Source of the DNA: an uncultured Flavobacteriales bacterium
GTDB lineage: Bacteria; Bacteroidota; Bacteroidia; Flavobacteriales_G; Salibacteraceae
DNA: 64,000 nucleotides
Direction: 5' to 3'
Assembly: GCA_943788775.1 (NCBI GenBank)
Contig: CALSRO010000003.1
Location: 1-64,000 of the forward strand
Shown here: positions 17,354 to 27,400 of the stretch, piece after piece
How the letters are laid out: each line of letters starts with the position of its first letter
Position numbering within the stretch: position 1 is the first letter of the stretch
Translations under genes and position numbers: made by a program
The notes under the pieces: generated by a model
Told to the model about the DNA's origin: nothing
Seen by the model: only the letters and a program-made list of their open reading frames with translations
Database searches by the model: none

Positions 17354-17886
17354 GCTGCGCTCAGCTTATTGAAGTTCATTAAATATTTATCCAAGTGATG
17401 TATCAAGTTTCGAAGATCCTTGTCTTTCATGTCGATCATGAAATCCAAAAGGGGCTCTTTATGCTTTGTACTTCTACCCGCCTTCCATTTTGCATCGATA
17501 CTCGCTATGATCAGCTCACAATGCACATCCTCACCTTCGGATAAATCTATGAGCACATCATATTTCCGATCCGCTATACCTTGTAATTCTGGGGTATTAA
17601 ACTGACCAAAGAATCCAAAGCTCTTTGGGTTAAATGGATAGTCCTTCAACTTGGTGTGATATAAATCTTGAATCTTTTGGTTGGGAAAAAGAATGTAAAA
17701 ATCAACTGTCTTTATTCCATTTTGCCTCAATTGATTTACGTAGCCCTGCGCAATGGCAAATTGATCCGATGATTTATCTGCAACCACCGCTACGCTCTTC
17801 AATACATTACCATGCACCAAGGATGGGGTACGGTTCTGCTTTTTCAGCAGGCGTTTAATGATAAATGGAGCGATGAACTTGAGCAT
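17350..17886 (-). CDS. DUF6913 family protein upstream of dapA
   Basis: A 178-residue protein without a signal peptide but with a basic N-terminus. The sequence has VAVVADKSSDQFAIAQGYVNQLRQNGIKTVDFYILFP, KSFGFFGQFNTPELQGIADRKYDVLIDLSEGEDVHCELIIASIDAKWKAG, which I recall as DUF6913, a Bacteroidota family regularly found beside dapA. It has an alternating beta-alpha pattern suggestive of a Rossmann-like fold. Function is unknown; the constant link to dapA suggests a role near lysine or cell-wall precursor metabolism. A TACCTTTG box ends 5 bases before the ATG. Confidence 0.65.
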   Translation of the reverse strand: MLKFIAPFIIKRLLKKQNRTPSLVHGNVLKSVAVVADKSSDQFAIAQGYVNQLRQNGIKTVDFYILFPNQKIQDLYHTKLKDYPFNPKSFGFFGQFNTPELQGIADRKYDVLIDLSEGEDVHCELIIASIDAKWKAGRSTKHKEPLLDFMIDMKDKDLRNLIHHLDKYLMNFNKLSAA

Positions 17887-17891
17887 TGAAG

Positions 17892-17899
17892 CAAAGGTA
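17892..17899 (-). promoter_or_regulatory. Candidate -7 box of the DUF6913-dapA operon
   Basis: Minus-strand TACCTTTG, exact match to TAnnTTTG, ending 5 bases before the ATG at 17886. If used, transcription would begin at or next to the start codon. No -33 TTG at the standard distance. Confidence 0.35.
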
Positions 17900-17916
17900 C
17901 AAGACTATTTCTGTGA

Positions 17917-18795
17917 TTAGCGAATTTGCTGCTCGTCTGGCGGATTGTTATAGGGCTGCTCATTGCTTTTCATTTTCACATTGATGTCCTTAACCAACCT
18001 CCATTTGCGCTTTTTCAATTCCAGGGCATCGAATTGCATTACTGGAATATAAAACTCTCGCATGCCTTCTAAATCAGGTTCCATAGGAACCAATTGATTA
18101 AAAATAATGCGCTTTTTATTCTCGTCATACGTAAGACTGACTGAGGCATCGGACTTATACTCTAAAATGAAGCGTTTGATGTTTCGATCCTCCGTTTCAA
18201 ATATGTCTGCGCCAAACCGAACTCCTTTTGTTGTGATGGTCATCACATCAACGACCTTTAGTGTAGAGAATTCGTCATGTCCGTCCCACCCCAAAACCAT
18301 GTAGGTATTTTTTGTCCCTCTCTTTCGGGTTTTTGAAGGAATGATCTTGTAATACAAGGCGCCATACCAATCTTTCTCGCTGAATACTTTTCTTACCTCC
18401 CCTTCTAGGTCTCGATAGCCTTGCTTCAGTTCGAATATTTTGTATTCCTTTTCCTTCTTATCATAAAACTGAATAAAGCAGCGATACTTATGTGTTTGAT
18501 CATCTAAGGGAAGGTTCCAATTGATCATTCTGAAATAACCGTCTCCACTGCGTAGGTCTGCTATTTGTGGAATGGTATCAAAGTCTTTTTTAAAGCTCTC
18601 AGGATCATTCAGTGCATCACGCAGAAACTTTCGAAATTCATTGTCAGCTGCGATGCGCAACTCATCCGTAGCCGCATTGATGGTCGCTTGGCGCAATTCT
18701 ACCAGCTGCTTGACTTTCGCATCAATGTTCACCTCTTTGTCCTTCGCAAAAAGACACAGTGGAAAAAGCAGCGCTATGAATAGAAGTCGGATCAA
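17917..18795 (-). CDS. Secreted hypothetical protein
   Basis: A 292-residue protein that I cannot name with certainty. It has a signal peptide (to about residue 17), a charged helical region (about 22-60), then a beta-rich body with DGYFRMINWNLPLDDQTHKYRCFIQFYDKKEKEYKIFELKQG, TYMVLGWDGHDEFSTLKVVDVM and VRFGADIF. Similar exported proteins are common in Flavobacteriales and have no known role. It ends in NPPDEQQIR. It sits between the dapA operon and the ferredoxin gene, each with its own start region. Confidence 0.6.
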   Translation of the reverse strand: MIRLLFIALLFPLCLFAKDKEVNIDAKVKQLVELRQATINAATDELRIAADNEFRKFLRDALNDPESFKKDFDTIPQIADLRSGDGYFRMINWNLPLDDQTHKYRCFIQFYDKKEKEYKIFELKQGYRDLEGEVRKVFSEKDWYGALYYKIIPSKTRKRGTKNTYMVLGWDGHDEFSTLKVVDVMTITTKGVRFGADIFETEDRNIKRFILEYKSDASVSLTYDENKKRIIFNQLVPMEPDLEGMREFYIPVMQFDALELKKRKWRLVKDINVKMKSNEQPYNNPPDEQQIR

Positions 18796-18834
18796 CAGGT
18801 GGGTTTTAGCTTAGAAGAACGAGGATTGAAGCGA

Positions 18835-18860
18835 CTTGTTGCAGTAAACTGCATTACAAG
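18835..18860 (-). terminator. Stem-loop at the end of the ferredoxin gene
   Basis: Nested arms CTTGT (18835-18839) / ACAAG (18856-18860) and GCAG (18841-18844) / CTGC (18849-18852) overlap the ferredoxin stop. There is no clear U tract, so terminator function is weakly supported. Confidence 0.3.
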
Positions 18861-19201
18861 TGCATGAATTCCTTCTTGGCCAAAAGCTCTTCTTTTGACT
18901 CACGGAAATCAGGATCGTCCACACAGCAGTCTACGGGACAAACAGCTGCACATTGCGGCTCGTCATGAAAGCCAACACATTCGGTACACTTATCAGTCAC
19001 GATGTAATAGACATCCATTTCCTTCGGCTCCATTTCAGCATCTGCATCTCCCGCATTGCCATTCTTACCCTCCACGTGTCCTGTCAGACCAGTGCCATCA
19101 GAAAAACGCCACTCTACCCCGCCTTCGTAAATCGCGTTGTTTGGACATTCTGGCTCGCAAGCCCCACAATTAATGCATTCGTCTGTGATAATTATTGCCA
19201 T
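18854..19201 (-). CDS. 4Fe-4S dicluster ferredoxin
   Basis: A 115-residue ferredoxin-like electron carrier. Cluster ligands: CINCGAC with C9, C12, C15 and C19-P near the N-terminus, and a second set in [22 protein letters not shown]. An insertion of about 40 residues ([33 protein letters not shown]) separates the two halves; this pattern is typical of the Bacteroidota ferredoxin with extended loop. It may serve pyruvate/2-oxoacid oxidoreductases or other redox enzymes, none of which is in the window. A TACATTTG box lies 25 bases upstream on the minus strand (19227-19234). Confidence 0.9.
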   Translation of the reverse strand: MAIIITDECINCGACEPECPNNAIYEGGVEWRFSDGTGLTGHVEGKNGNAGDADAEMEPKEMDVYYIVTDKCTECVGFHDEPQCAAVCPVDCCVDDPDFRESKEELLAKKEFMHL

Positions 19202-19294
19202 AGCGCAATCTCTTTTAGTGTTTGTGCAAATGTATAGACCTCCTTAGACTTGCCTTTGTTCAAATTAGACATTTACTAACAAAGGAATATTGAC

Positions 19295-20392
19295 CTAAAC
19301 GTTAAATCTAAAATGCATCACATCTCCATCCTTCACCACGTATTCTTTGCCTTCCACCTGCAGCTTACCGGCTTCTTTCACTGCGGCTTCTGATTTGTAT
19401 TGGATGTAGTGATCATAACCGATCACCTCGGCCCGTATAAATCCTTTTTCAAAGTCTGTGTGGATTACTCCCGCAGCTTGTGGCGCTTTCATGCCTTCGG
19501 TAATGGTCCATGCTCGCACTTCCTTCACTCCAGCAGTGAAATAGGTCTTGAGGTTCAATAAATTATAAGCGCTCTTAATCAATCGGCTCACTCCCGGTGT
19601 TTCCAGTCCCAGGTCTTCTAAGAATAGTGCACGTTCCTCATAGGTTTCAAGTGATGCAATATCCGCCTCAATCCCTACTCCTAGTATGAGCACCTCTGCA
19701 TTCTCGTCTTTCACAGCCTCAGCCACCGCCTTGGTGTGTTCATTGCCTGTAACGACACTTGCTTCGTCCACGTTACAGACATACATCACTGGTTTGTCTG
19801 TCAGCAAATGGAGGTCTTTCACAAACTCGCGTTCCTTTTCATCTATAGGAGCTGATCTCGCTGATTTACCTTCCTCTAGATGTACTCTATATTTCTCAAA
19901 TATGTCGAACAGCTTTTTGGATTCCTTGTCACCCACTTGCGCTTGCTTTCTGACTTTGTCAATGCGCTTTCCCAATGTTTCCAGGTCTTTCAGCTGCAAC
20001 TCCATGTCAATGACTTCTTTGTCGCGCACTGGATTCACTGAGCCATCCACATGCACAATGTTTCCATCTTCGAAGCATCGCAACACATGAATAATGGCAT
20101 CACACTCTCTGATGTTTCCTAAAAATTGGTTTCCCAATCCTTCGCCTTTGCTGGCGCCTTTTACCAGTCCGGCTATATCTACAATCTCGATGGTAGTAGG
20201 TAGAATGCGTTCAGGTTTGACAATCTCTGCCAAGGCATTCAAGCGCTCATCCGGAACGGTGATGGTACCCACGTTTGGTTCAATCGTACAAAATGGGAAA
20301 TTGGCTGCTTGCGCTTTCGCGTTGCTTAAGCAGTTAAACAAGGTGGATTTACCAACGTTGGGCAGGCCAACAATGCCGCATTTCAAGGCCAT
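19295..20392 (-). CDS. ychF: Redox-regulated ATPase YchF (OLA1 family)
   Basis: A 365-residue P-loop protein of the Obg superfamily that hydrolyses ATP rather than GTP and associates with ribosomes. G1 is GLPNVGKSTLFN (8-19), switch region NFPFCTIEPNVG, G3 DIAGLVKGASKGEGLGN, then a coiled insertion and the C-terminal TGS domain (TYFTAGVKEVRAWTI...KEYVVKDGDVMHFRFNV). Length and end match the family exactly. It stands as a single gene with its own promoter-like box. Confidence 0.97.
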   Translation of the reverse strand: MALKCGIVGLPNVGKSTLFNCLSNAKAQAANFPFCTIEPNVGTITVPDERLNALAEIVKPERILPTTIEIVDIAGLVKGASKGEGLGNQFLGNIRECDAIIHVLRCFEDGNIVHVDGSVNPVRDKEVIDMELQLKDLETLGKRIDKVRKQAQVGDKESKKLFDIFEKYRVHLEEGKSARSAPIDEKEREFVKDLHLLTDKPVMYVCNVDEASVVTGNEHTKAVAEAVKDENAEVLILGVGIEADIASLETYEERALFLEDLGLETPGVSRLIKSAYNLLNLKTYFTAGVKEVRAWTITEGMKAPQAAGVIHTDFEKGFIRAEVIGYDHYIQYKSEAAVKEAGKLQVEGKEYVVKDGDVMHFRFNV

Positions 20393-20411
20393 AGTAATTT
20401 GATTTGGGCGG

Positions 20412-20419
20412 CAAATTTA
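20412..20419 (-). promoter_or_regulatory. Candidate -7 box of ychF
   Basis: Minus-strand TAAATTTG, exact match to TAnnTTTG, 19 bases before the ychF ATG. A TTTC is found 17 bases further upstream in place of a -33 TTG. Confidence 0.4.
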
Positions 20420-20447
20420 ACACTATAGCAAGGCGTGAAATCTAAAA

Positions 20448-23400
20448 TTAATCGATGATCTGAACGGAACCTCTATAATTTACGTTTTCCTTCTGGCGAC
20501 AAATGGTTTCGCCCGATACGATGTAGTAATACACTCCTTCAATTAATGGTTCTCCACTAAATGTTTTTCCTTCCCAACGAATCTTTGGTTCAGAAGAGCT
20601 GTAAACCATCATACCCCAGCGATTATAGACTTCGATGTTCCAGCTGGTATAAACCGAATAGTCGCTCATTTCGATCACAAATGCATCATTGACACCATCG
20701 CCATTTGGAGTGATCACATTGCCTATGGATTGAGTTACAATTCTAGAGGCATCTAAAAAATCCACTTCAAACTCTTCACGAGTTTCGCAACCATCGTTAT
20801 TGACACTCACCCAATACTTGCCAGAGTCGCGAACGACAATTGCATTACCCACTTCGTTTGTAGACCAGTAATAACTGGAATATCCGGAGTCCAATTCAAT
20901 CACCAAGGAATCACCGTCACACATTTCATAATTGAGTGCTAAGTCAACCTCAGGTGAAGCCGCAAATTTCACATTGAATGTGTCTAACCAAAAACAGGGG
21001 CCTTCGGTAATGGTTACAATGTATTGCCCAGATTCCTGCACAAAATTAACTCGAGTTGAATCTCCATTAGACCAAAGGAAGTCGGCATTGGGGCGATCTA
21101 GAATGGCTAAGGCTGCCGTGAAGGTGTCGCAGTAATTCTGCAAATTATCCGTGCTTGGAGTATAGCTAATAAGCTGAACGTTAATTGAATCTACCGCACT
21201 ACAATTTCCATTATTCACCTCTAAATAAACCGTTCCAGGCTGACTCAATATTACCGTGTCGCCAGTGGTGCCATCACTCCAACTATAACTAACATAGCTT
21301 GAATCAAAGGCACTGATAACAATGGGCGAGCAGATGGAGGTATCTTCAGGAAGGTCTAAAACCAGTGGGGCGAAACTTACGTTTATAGTATCTATCACAA
21401 CGCAATAGCCATTATCCAATCGAACCCAATAGCTTCCTGATGAATCGATGAGCACTGAATCTGTGGTATCGCCCGTACTCCATGTGATGCTTCCTTCCGA
21501 ATTATCGACCACGAAAAAGGCCGAATCATTACATAGGACTGTATCAGAGCTAGAAATATTAGTATAGGCCACATAAATGAATAATGACTCCGTATCAGCG
21601 CAGGTGCCGTTATCGGCAATTAGTGTGTATAGCCCAGTGGTTGGAATAGTAATCGATTGTATGGTATCGCCTGTATTCCAGAGATAATTGGCCGCTGAAT
21701 CAGGGCCATGTATCAGATAGTTTGGATCGCAAATGCCCGTATCTTCAGGCAGTTCAAAATCAAAGGCGAGGGTGAAATCCACTTGAACGGTATCACTGTA
21801 AGAACCGCAAGAGTTGGTGATTTGCAACCAATATTCTCCGGCTGAATCCACTGCGATCGTCTGAGTTCCTTCTCCCGTTGACCATTCGTAATTTGCGAAA
21901 GCACTATTAGTAGTCAGAATTACCTCATCCACACAATCGGTTGGTCCCACAATGATTTCGGGAGCGGTTGAATCATGCACAACAACAATTAAGGTAGCCG
22001 TATCGCTCAACACGCAACCACCTGTGTCAAAAATGACATAATCCACTTCATATATACCTGGTTGCGTAAAGGTGTGAGAAGGAGTGGCAAGATTGGAGGT
22101 GTCCCCATCCTTAAAATCCCAAAAGTGGCTCAATCCAAGGCTACCAAAATTGGTAAAATCTACTGTGAAAGGTGCACAGCCCACGCTGTTTGGAGCTATC
22201 TGAGCATTGGCAACAGCTGCCTGTACCTCCATGTCAATTTTAAAAACAGTCAAATCATATGTGCCTCCATTTTGATTGCCGGACCAAGCGGTGCTGGTCA
22301 ATGGAAAATAACCTGCAGAACACGTGGCTTGGTACACAGCACCACGCTTATCAAATCGACTCGTACCACCATCTACATGCGAGCCACCTGCGCCATAATA
22401 AGACCCCATAATAATGGTGTCCGCCTCTGGCGAAAGCACCATGACATAAAAACCACCTTGTGCAGCCTGAACATTGTTGACGGTGTCTACCTGTCCAGGT
22501 CCATTTCCTGCTGCATAAATGTTCCGACAGTTATCTACCAAGAAGGCCGATTGACTGAGATTGGCAAAGGTTGAGGTCCAATGCAATGTATCTAACTCGG
22601 GGCCGTACTTCCTAATGAATGAACCTGTTGCTGGTCCTGCATACTTATTGGTATCTGCGGTGATGGCCTGTGACGAACCCAATATATAAACATCCTTGTG
22701 TCTATCTATTTGAAGGAAAAAGCCTTTGTCATCGCCATTCGAGTCTGATTGAACATAGGTGCTATGGAGGATGTTTTCACCATCCGCATCAAAACGCGTA
22801 ATGAAGGCATCATAGCTTCCATAGTTGAATGTTTCGTCATGGGCTCCAGATGTGACCGGAAAATTGGCGCTTCCTGTAGCTCCAGTAACGTACACGGAAT
22901 TATCCTTGGCCGGTTTGAGGTTGAATGCGGCATCATTCGCTTCAGTCCCCAAATATGTGCTGAATAACATGTCACTCAAATTGTATGTCATCTTGAATAC
23001 AACGGCATCTTGTAAGCTATCGCGTTGTGTTTGGTAGGCTCCATTGGTCGTTGGAAACGAATCGCTACTCGATGTGCTTGCTACATAGACATTGCTGTAT
23101 AAATCGCAAACAACCTCACCTTTGAATGCCGCGTATGATGCTGGAACTGCATTTTGCCCATCTTGATCTTCGCCACCCACGAAAGTTGAACCAATGATGG
23201 CATCACCGCTGTCCGACAAAACTGTCAAACAGATATCCTCCAGACCATTATACGTAGTGTCAAAAGCGTTTTCTGATACAGGATAATCACTCGATGAAGT
23301 TTTTCCATATACCACCACTTGGTTAAACCCGTTTACAACAATGCTATGGACATACTCATCAGAAGCGGCACCTCCGATGTAAGTACTCCAAAGCAATTGG

Positions 23401-24329
23401 CTTCCATCTGCGTTAAGCTTACTGATTCCAATGTCTGTACTACCACCTGCATAATTCATCTGAAAAGACCCAGTATCCGTTGGATATCCTTGACCAAATG
23501 GGCGACCACCGCCAATGATGTTACCAAATTGATCGAAGGTGGCTGAATGCCCCCACGTATTCACCGTAGAACCGATGTTGGTAGAAGCTACAACTACAGG
23601 ATCAATAAAAAGTTCAAGAGACTTGTCATATTCGCCTATGGAAAATGAAACACGATTGCCGGATAATTGAAATGAACTTTCAATTTCAACTTCCTGTCCA
23701 TTTACAATTTGATACACATACGGAGCATTTTCAATTACTTCTAAATTCGGAAGTGTAATTGCCAAGCGACCTTGTTTAAGTTCTAACTTCCTCACTGCAT
23801 TGTATTCAACCCCGATAGTGTTGATATTTACAAAGGGTGCTACATGGAAGGTATATTTCATTCTTCCGGCATCCATCGACCAAATCAGGTCAACTCCTTC
23901 TTCAACCTCAGAATACCTCAACTCATCATATACTCCTACTCTACTCGCCCACTTGGATCGATCTTTACCGATAAAATAATTGATGTAGTCTTTATGACGA
24001 TTTTGAAACTGTGTGGATCTATTCAATCCCGAAGAGAAGACCATTTCGTAGCTATGGCCAGAAACTAGTATATCGTGACGTTCATGGCTTTGACTTTGTC
24101 CGTGATCATGTCCATGTTCTATGACTTCGTGTAGGATTTTTTCATCCATCAAAGGAAAACGCACGCTATTTCCAAAAAACCAAGCGGCACCATTTGTCAA
24201 ATCAAAACGCCCCACGATCTCCTCATTCCATTGGCCCTTGTTTTCTACATATCCTCTAGATTGCGCGATGGAAAGCAATGGTAAAAGCGCAACAGTAAAC
24301 AAAACCAATGGCTTGTAAAGTGGATTCAA
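20448..24329 (-). CDS. Giant T9SS type B protein: DUF7948, SBBP propeller, PKD and six Ig-like repeats (copy A)
   Basis: 1,293 residues. Order: signal peptide (to about 23), DUF7948-type N-terminal domain opening with GYVENKGQWNEE (about 25-250), SBBP propeller repeats (about 255-690; LLWSTYIGGAASDEYVHSI, DAFITRFDADGENILHSTYV), one PKD module (HFWDFKDGDTSNLATPSHTF), six repeats of about 80 residues with the core W-S-T-G-D...G-x-Y-W-V-x-x-x-N-G-x-C, and a CHU_C sorting domain (NVITPNGDGVNDAF, VYNRWGMMVYSS, GVYYYIVSG). The start is TTG at 24329 because no ATG fits. It is followed on the same strand by the closely similar gene at 24437-28405 (108-base gap). It is probably a secreted, surface-held adhesin-like protein. 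Confidence 0.85.
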   Translation of the reverse strand: MNPLYKPLVLFTVALLPLLSIAQSRGYVENKGQWNEEIVGRFDLTNGAAWFFGNSVRFPLMDEKILHEVIEHGHDHGQSQSHERHDILVSGHSYEMVFSSGLNRSTQFQNRHKDYINYFIGKDRSKWASRVGVYDELRYSEVEEGVDLIWSMDAGRMKYTFHVAPFVNINTIGVEYNAVRKLELKQGRLAITLPNLEVIENAPYVYQIVNGQEVEIESSFQLSGNRVSFSIGEYDKSLELFIDPVVVASTNIGSTVNTWGHSATFDQFGNIIGGGRPFGQGYPTDTGSFQMNYAGGSTDIGISKLNADGSQLLWSTYIGGAASDEYVHSIVVNGFNQVVVYGKTSSSDYPVSENAFDTTYNGLEDICLTVLSDSGDAIIGSTFVGGEDQDGQNAVPASYAAFKGEVVCDLYSNVYVASTSSSDSFPTTNGAYQTQRDSLQDAVVFKMTYNLSDMLFSTYLGTEANDAAFNLKPAKDNSVYVTGATGSANFPVTSGAHDETFNYGSYDAFITRFDADGENILHSTYVQSDSNGDDKGFFLQIDRHKDVYILGSSQAITADTNKYAGPATGSFIRKYGPELDTLHWTSTFANLSQSAFLVDNCRNIYAAGNGPGQVDTVNNVQAAQGGFYVMVLSPEADTIIMGSYYGAGGSHVDGGTSRFDKRGAVYQATCSAGYFPLTSTAWSGNQNGGTYDLTVFKIDMEVQAAVANAQIAPNSVGCAPFTVDFTNFGSLGLSHFWDFKDGDTSNLATPSHTFTQPGIYEVDYVIFDTGGCVLSDTATLIVVVHDSTAPEIIVGPTDCVDEVILTTNSAFANYEWSTGEGTQTIAVDSAGEYWLQITNSCGSYSDTVQVDFTLAFDFELPEDTGICDPNYLIHGPDSAANYLWNTGDTIQSITIPTTGLYTLIADNGTCADTESLFIYVAYTNISSSDTVLCNDSAFFVVDNSEGSITWSTGDTTDSVLIDSSGSYWVRLDNGYCVVIDTINVSFAPLVLDLPEDTSICSPIVISAFDSSYVSYSWSDGTTGDTVILSQPGTVYLEVNNGNCSAVDSINVQLISYTPSTDNLQNYCDTFTAALAILDRPNADFLWSNGDSTRVNFVQESGQYIVTITEGPCFWLDTFNVKFAASPEVDLALNYEMCDGDSLVIELDSGYSSYYWSTNEVGNAIVVRDSGKYWVSVNNDGCETREEFEVDFLDASRIVTQSIGNVITPNGDGVNDAFVIEMSDYSVYTSWNIEVYNRWGMMVYSSSEPKIRWEGKTFSGEPLIEGVYYYIVSGETICRQKENVNYRGSVQIID

Positions 24330-24436
24330 ATTTCAGTATTGTTAATAGGTTTCGTCTTCAAACTTAAGGCATTCATCCTATCGAAAGAACGACTTAAAAA
24401 AGTTGAAGACGCAAACTAATCGTTAAAGTTGGCTCA

Positions 24437-27400
24437 CTACTTTATCAAAGTAACGTTATCCTTTATTTCAAGTACTGGTTTTTGAACGCAAACGGTCTCA
24501 ACCCTAAGCAAATAGAAGAACACACCGTCATCAGCAGGCTTACCAGATGGTCTAATACCATCCCATCGCTCGCCCATGGTTTCCGATTCAAAGACCCTTA
24601 TTCCCCAGCGATCATACACAAGCAAGTGGTAATTTAGCACCAAAGATTCCTCCTGAATGGAGAACTCTAGGTAATCATTCAATCCGTCTCCGTTGGGTGT
24701 CATTACATTGTTAACCATAGCGAATGAATCGGTATTCAATTGCCTGAGATCAACCACAATGGTATCATAGCGCAGGCATCCATCAAACTCCTGAGCCGCC
24801 CATAGTTCACCTCCATTTTGCAATACAACGCTTGTTCCAGTGTCGCCTGTGCTCCAAATTGGACGGCTATAATTGGTGTCCATAGGAATCGTCAAAATCT
24901 CACCAACACACATGGCTGTGTCCGGTCCAAGAGAGAATGGTGGAGTAGAAACAAATCGTAACGATAGTGTGTCGATCTTTTGGCAATGTGGAGTGCGCAT
25001 ATTCACCCAGTAATTTCCTGATTCAAAGGCCCATGTCTGTTGCAGCGTATCTCCGTTGGACCAATGGTAATCAGCCTTTGGGTAATCGGGCGCACCGAGT
25101 TCTATGCTATCCAAATCACAAGCTACAACATCAGTAACGTCCAATGCTAAGCTTTGGATTTCAATATCTACCGTGTCTCGATCCACACATTCCGCATTGC
25201 CAACAATGACCCAAATTTTCATAGACGAATCTATTTGAAGCGTACTTCCAAAATCTCCGGTACTCCATAAGTAGGTATCATAACTATCATCGAGCTGAAT
25301 TTGAAACGGACCACAAGCTACGGTATCGTTACCAAGCGAAATCAACTCAGGATTGAATTCAAGATCAATCGTATCACTACTAATGCAAAATCCATTGGAA
25401 ATAGTTACCCAATAAGTACCCGATTCATATGCTCCGATAACTGGTGTAGTTTGATTTGTACTCCAGAGAATATCACCTCCGGCATGATCCACTTGAAGAT
25501 AAAAGGTGTCTAAGCAGGTCACTGTATCATGAGTATCAAACTCAACAAACGACACATCTACATTCATCTCCTCCGCTTGTTCGCATTCGCCATTACTGGC
25601 AGTTAAGGTGTATATGCCTGTTTCAGTAATCATTGTTGATCTTGTCGTATCACCGGTGCTCCATAAATATGAAACCGAGTTTGCTGGACCAAAGACAGGA
25701 AAGCCCACTTCACATATACCCGTGTCATTCAAGGTGAAATTGTACGCTTCCAGAAACGTAATATCAACGGTGTCATGGTTTATACAATGCAAATTGGCCA
25801 AGGCACTGACAGAATACTGCCCTTCAGAATAAATAAAAATGGAAGGGTCCTGAGAACCTGTACTCCATTGAAAAGACTGAAAATTAGTTGTATCCACGCT
25901 CAACAGAACCGAATCTACACAGGTAGTATCCCCTATTTCAATTTCTGGAATCACAGCTTCCAATATTTCCAACGTCATGAAGGCAGTGTCATCACCATAG
26001 CATCCTTGAGAATCAGATATGACATAAAAGATTTCATAGCTCCCAACAGAATCATATAGGTGCGTGGGCGCAGAATCGATTGAAAAGCTACCATCTCCAA
26101 AGTCCCAATAATGCACTGTTCCAACGCTGCCCTCATTTTCGAATACTGCTAAAAATGGCGCACAGGCAGTATCTCCAGGAACAATCTCTGCTTTGGCAAC
26201 GTTCGACTCAAAGTCAATCTTAAAGACCGTATTGTCATATGTGGCATTATTGGTTTGATTGGTAGTGGAGTACGCCCAACTGGTGGTTGGGAATGTTCCA
26301 TTGGAACAGGTTGCTTGATATACTACGCCCCGCTTATCAAACCTGCTCGTTCCCCCGTCCACGTGACTTCCATTGTTTCCATAGAAGCTTCCAAACTCCA
26401 ACTCGTTGGCATCTGGCGACAACTTCATTAGGTAAAACCCCGCCTGATTGAGATTATTGACAGGGTCAAGCGTATCGAAGCTATTGATGTTTAAAATGCT
26501 GTTGGTAGCACCTTGCCCTGAAATATAAATACGACTACAATTATCTACTAAAAATGCTGCCGGAGCAAGGTTTCCAAAGGATGTAATCCATTCTATGGCG
26601 TCAAGTACTGAGTTGGTTTTATACACATATCCTCCCGTGGCTGGTCCACTGTATTTTCCTGTACTTGCTGATATTCCACCTCCTGATGTCCCGAAAATGT
26701 AGACCCCACCATCTCCATCGAGCTCAACAAAATAGTTTTGATCTCCGCTGGAAGTTCCAAAAAAGCTACCCGCCAACATCGTATTTCCATTCGGGTTAAG
26801 TTTCGTAATAAAAGCATCAGTCTGTCCACCTAAGTAAGTTGGATATGCGCTATTGGAGTCGGTGGGAAAACTAGCACTGGTGGTGGCTCCAGCTACAAAC
26901 ACATTTCCATCCGAATCTCGTTTTAATGCAAAGGCAGCATCGTTCGTCACACCTCCTAAATAAGTACTCCATCGAAGTGAATCAAGATTGGGGGTTAAAC
27001 TCAGCACTACCCCATCTTGCTGCCCCGATAATGAGTCTTGAAAACACCCCGTAGTGACCGGGAAATTATTGGATCGTGAAAAACTCGCTATGTAGATATT
27101 ATCATTCGAATCAATAATTAACTCTCCTCGATAGGCATCCGCATAGTATTCTTCCAAATTGTTCACCCCATCACCACCTGATCCACCAAGGTAGGTTGAA
27201 CCAACGAGCTGTGTTCCATCGCTCGAGAGACTTGTAATCACTATATCTTTTGCTCCATTGTGAGTTTCGTCAAAAGCTCCAGTGGAAAAAGGATAATCGG
27301 TTGAATTTGTTGATCCCAAGAGCACAATATGATCTTGGCTATTCGCGATCATTGAATGAGGTAAGTCTTCTCCATTACCACCCAGGTATGTTGCGTAAAT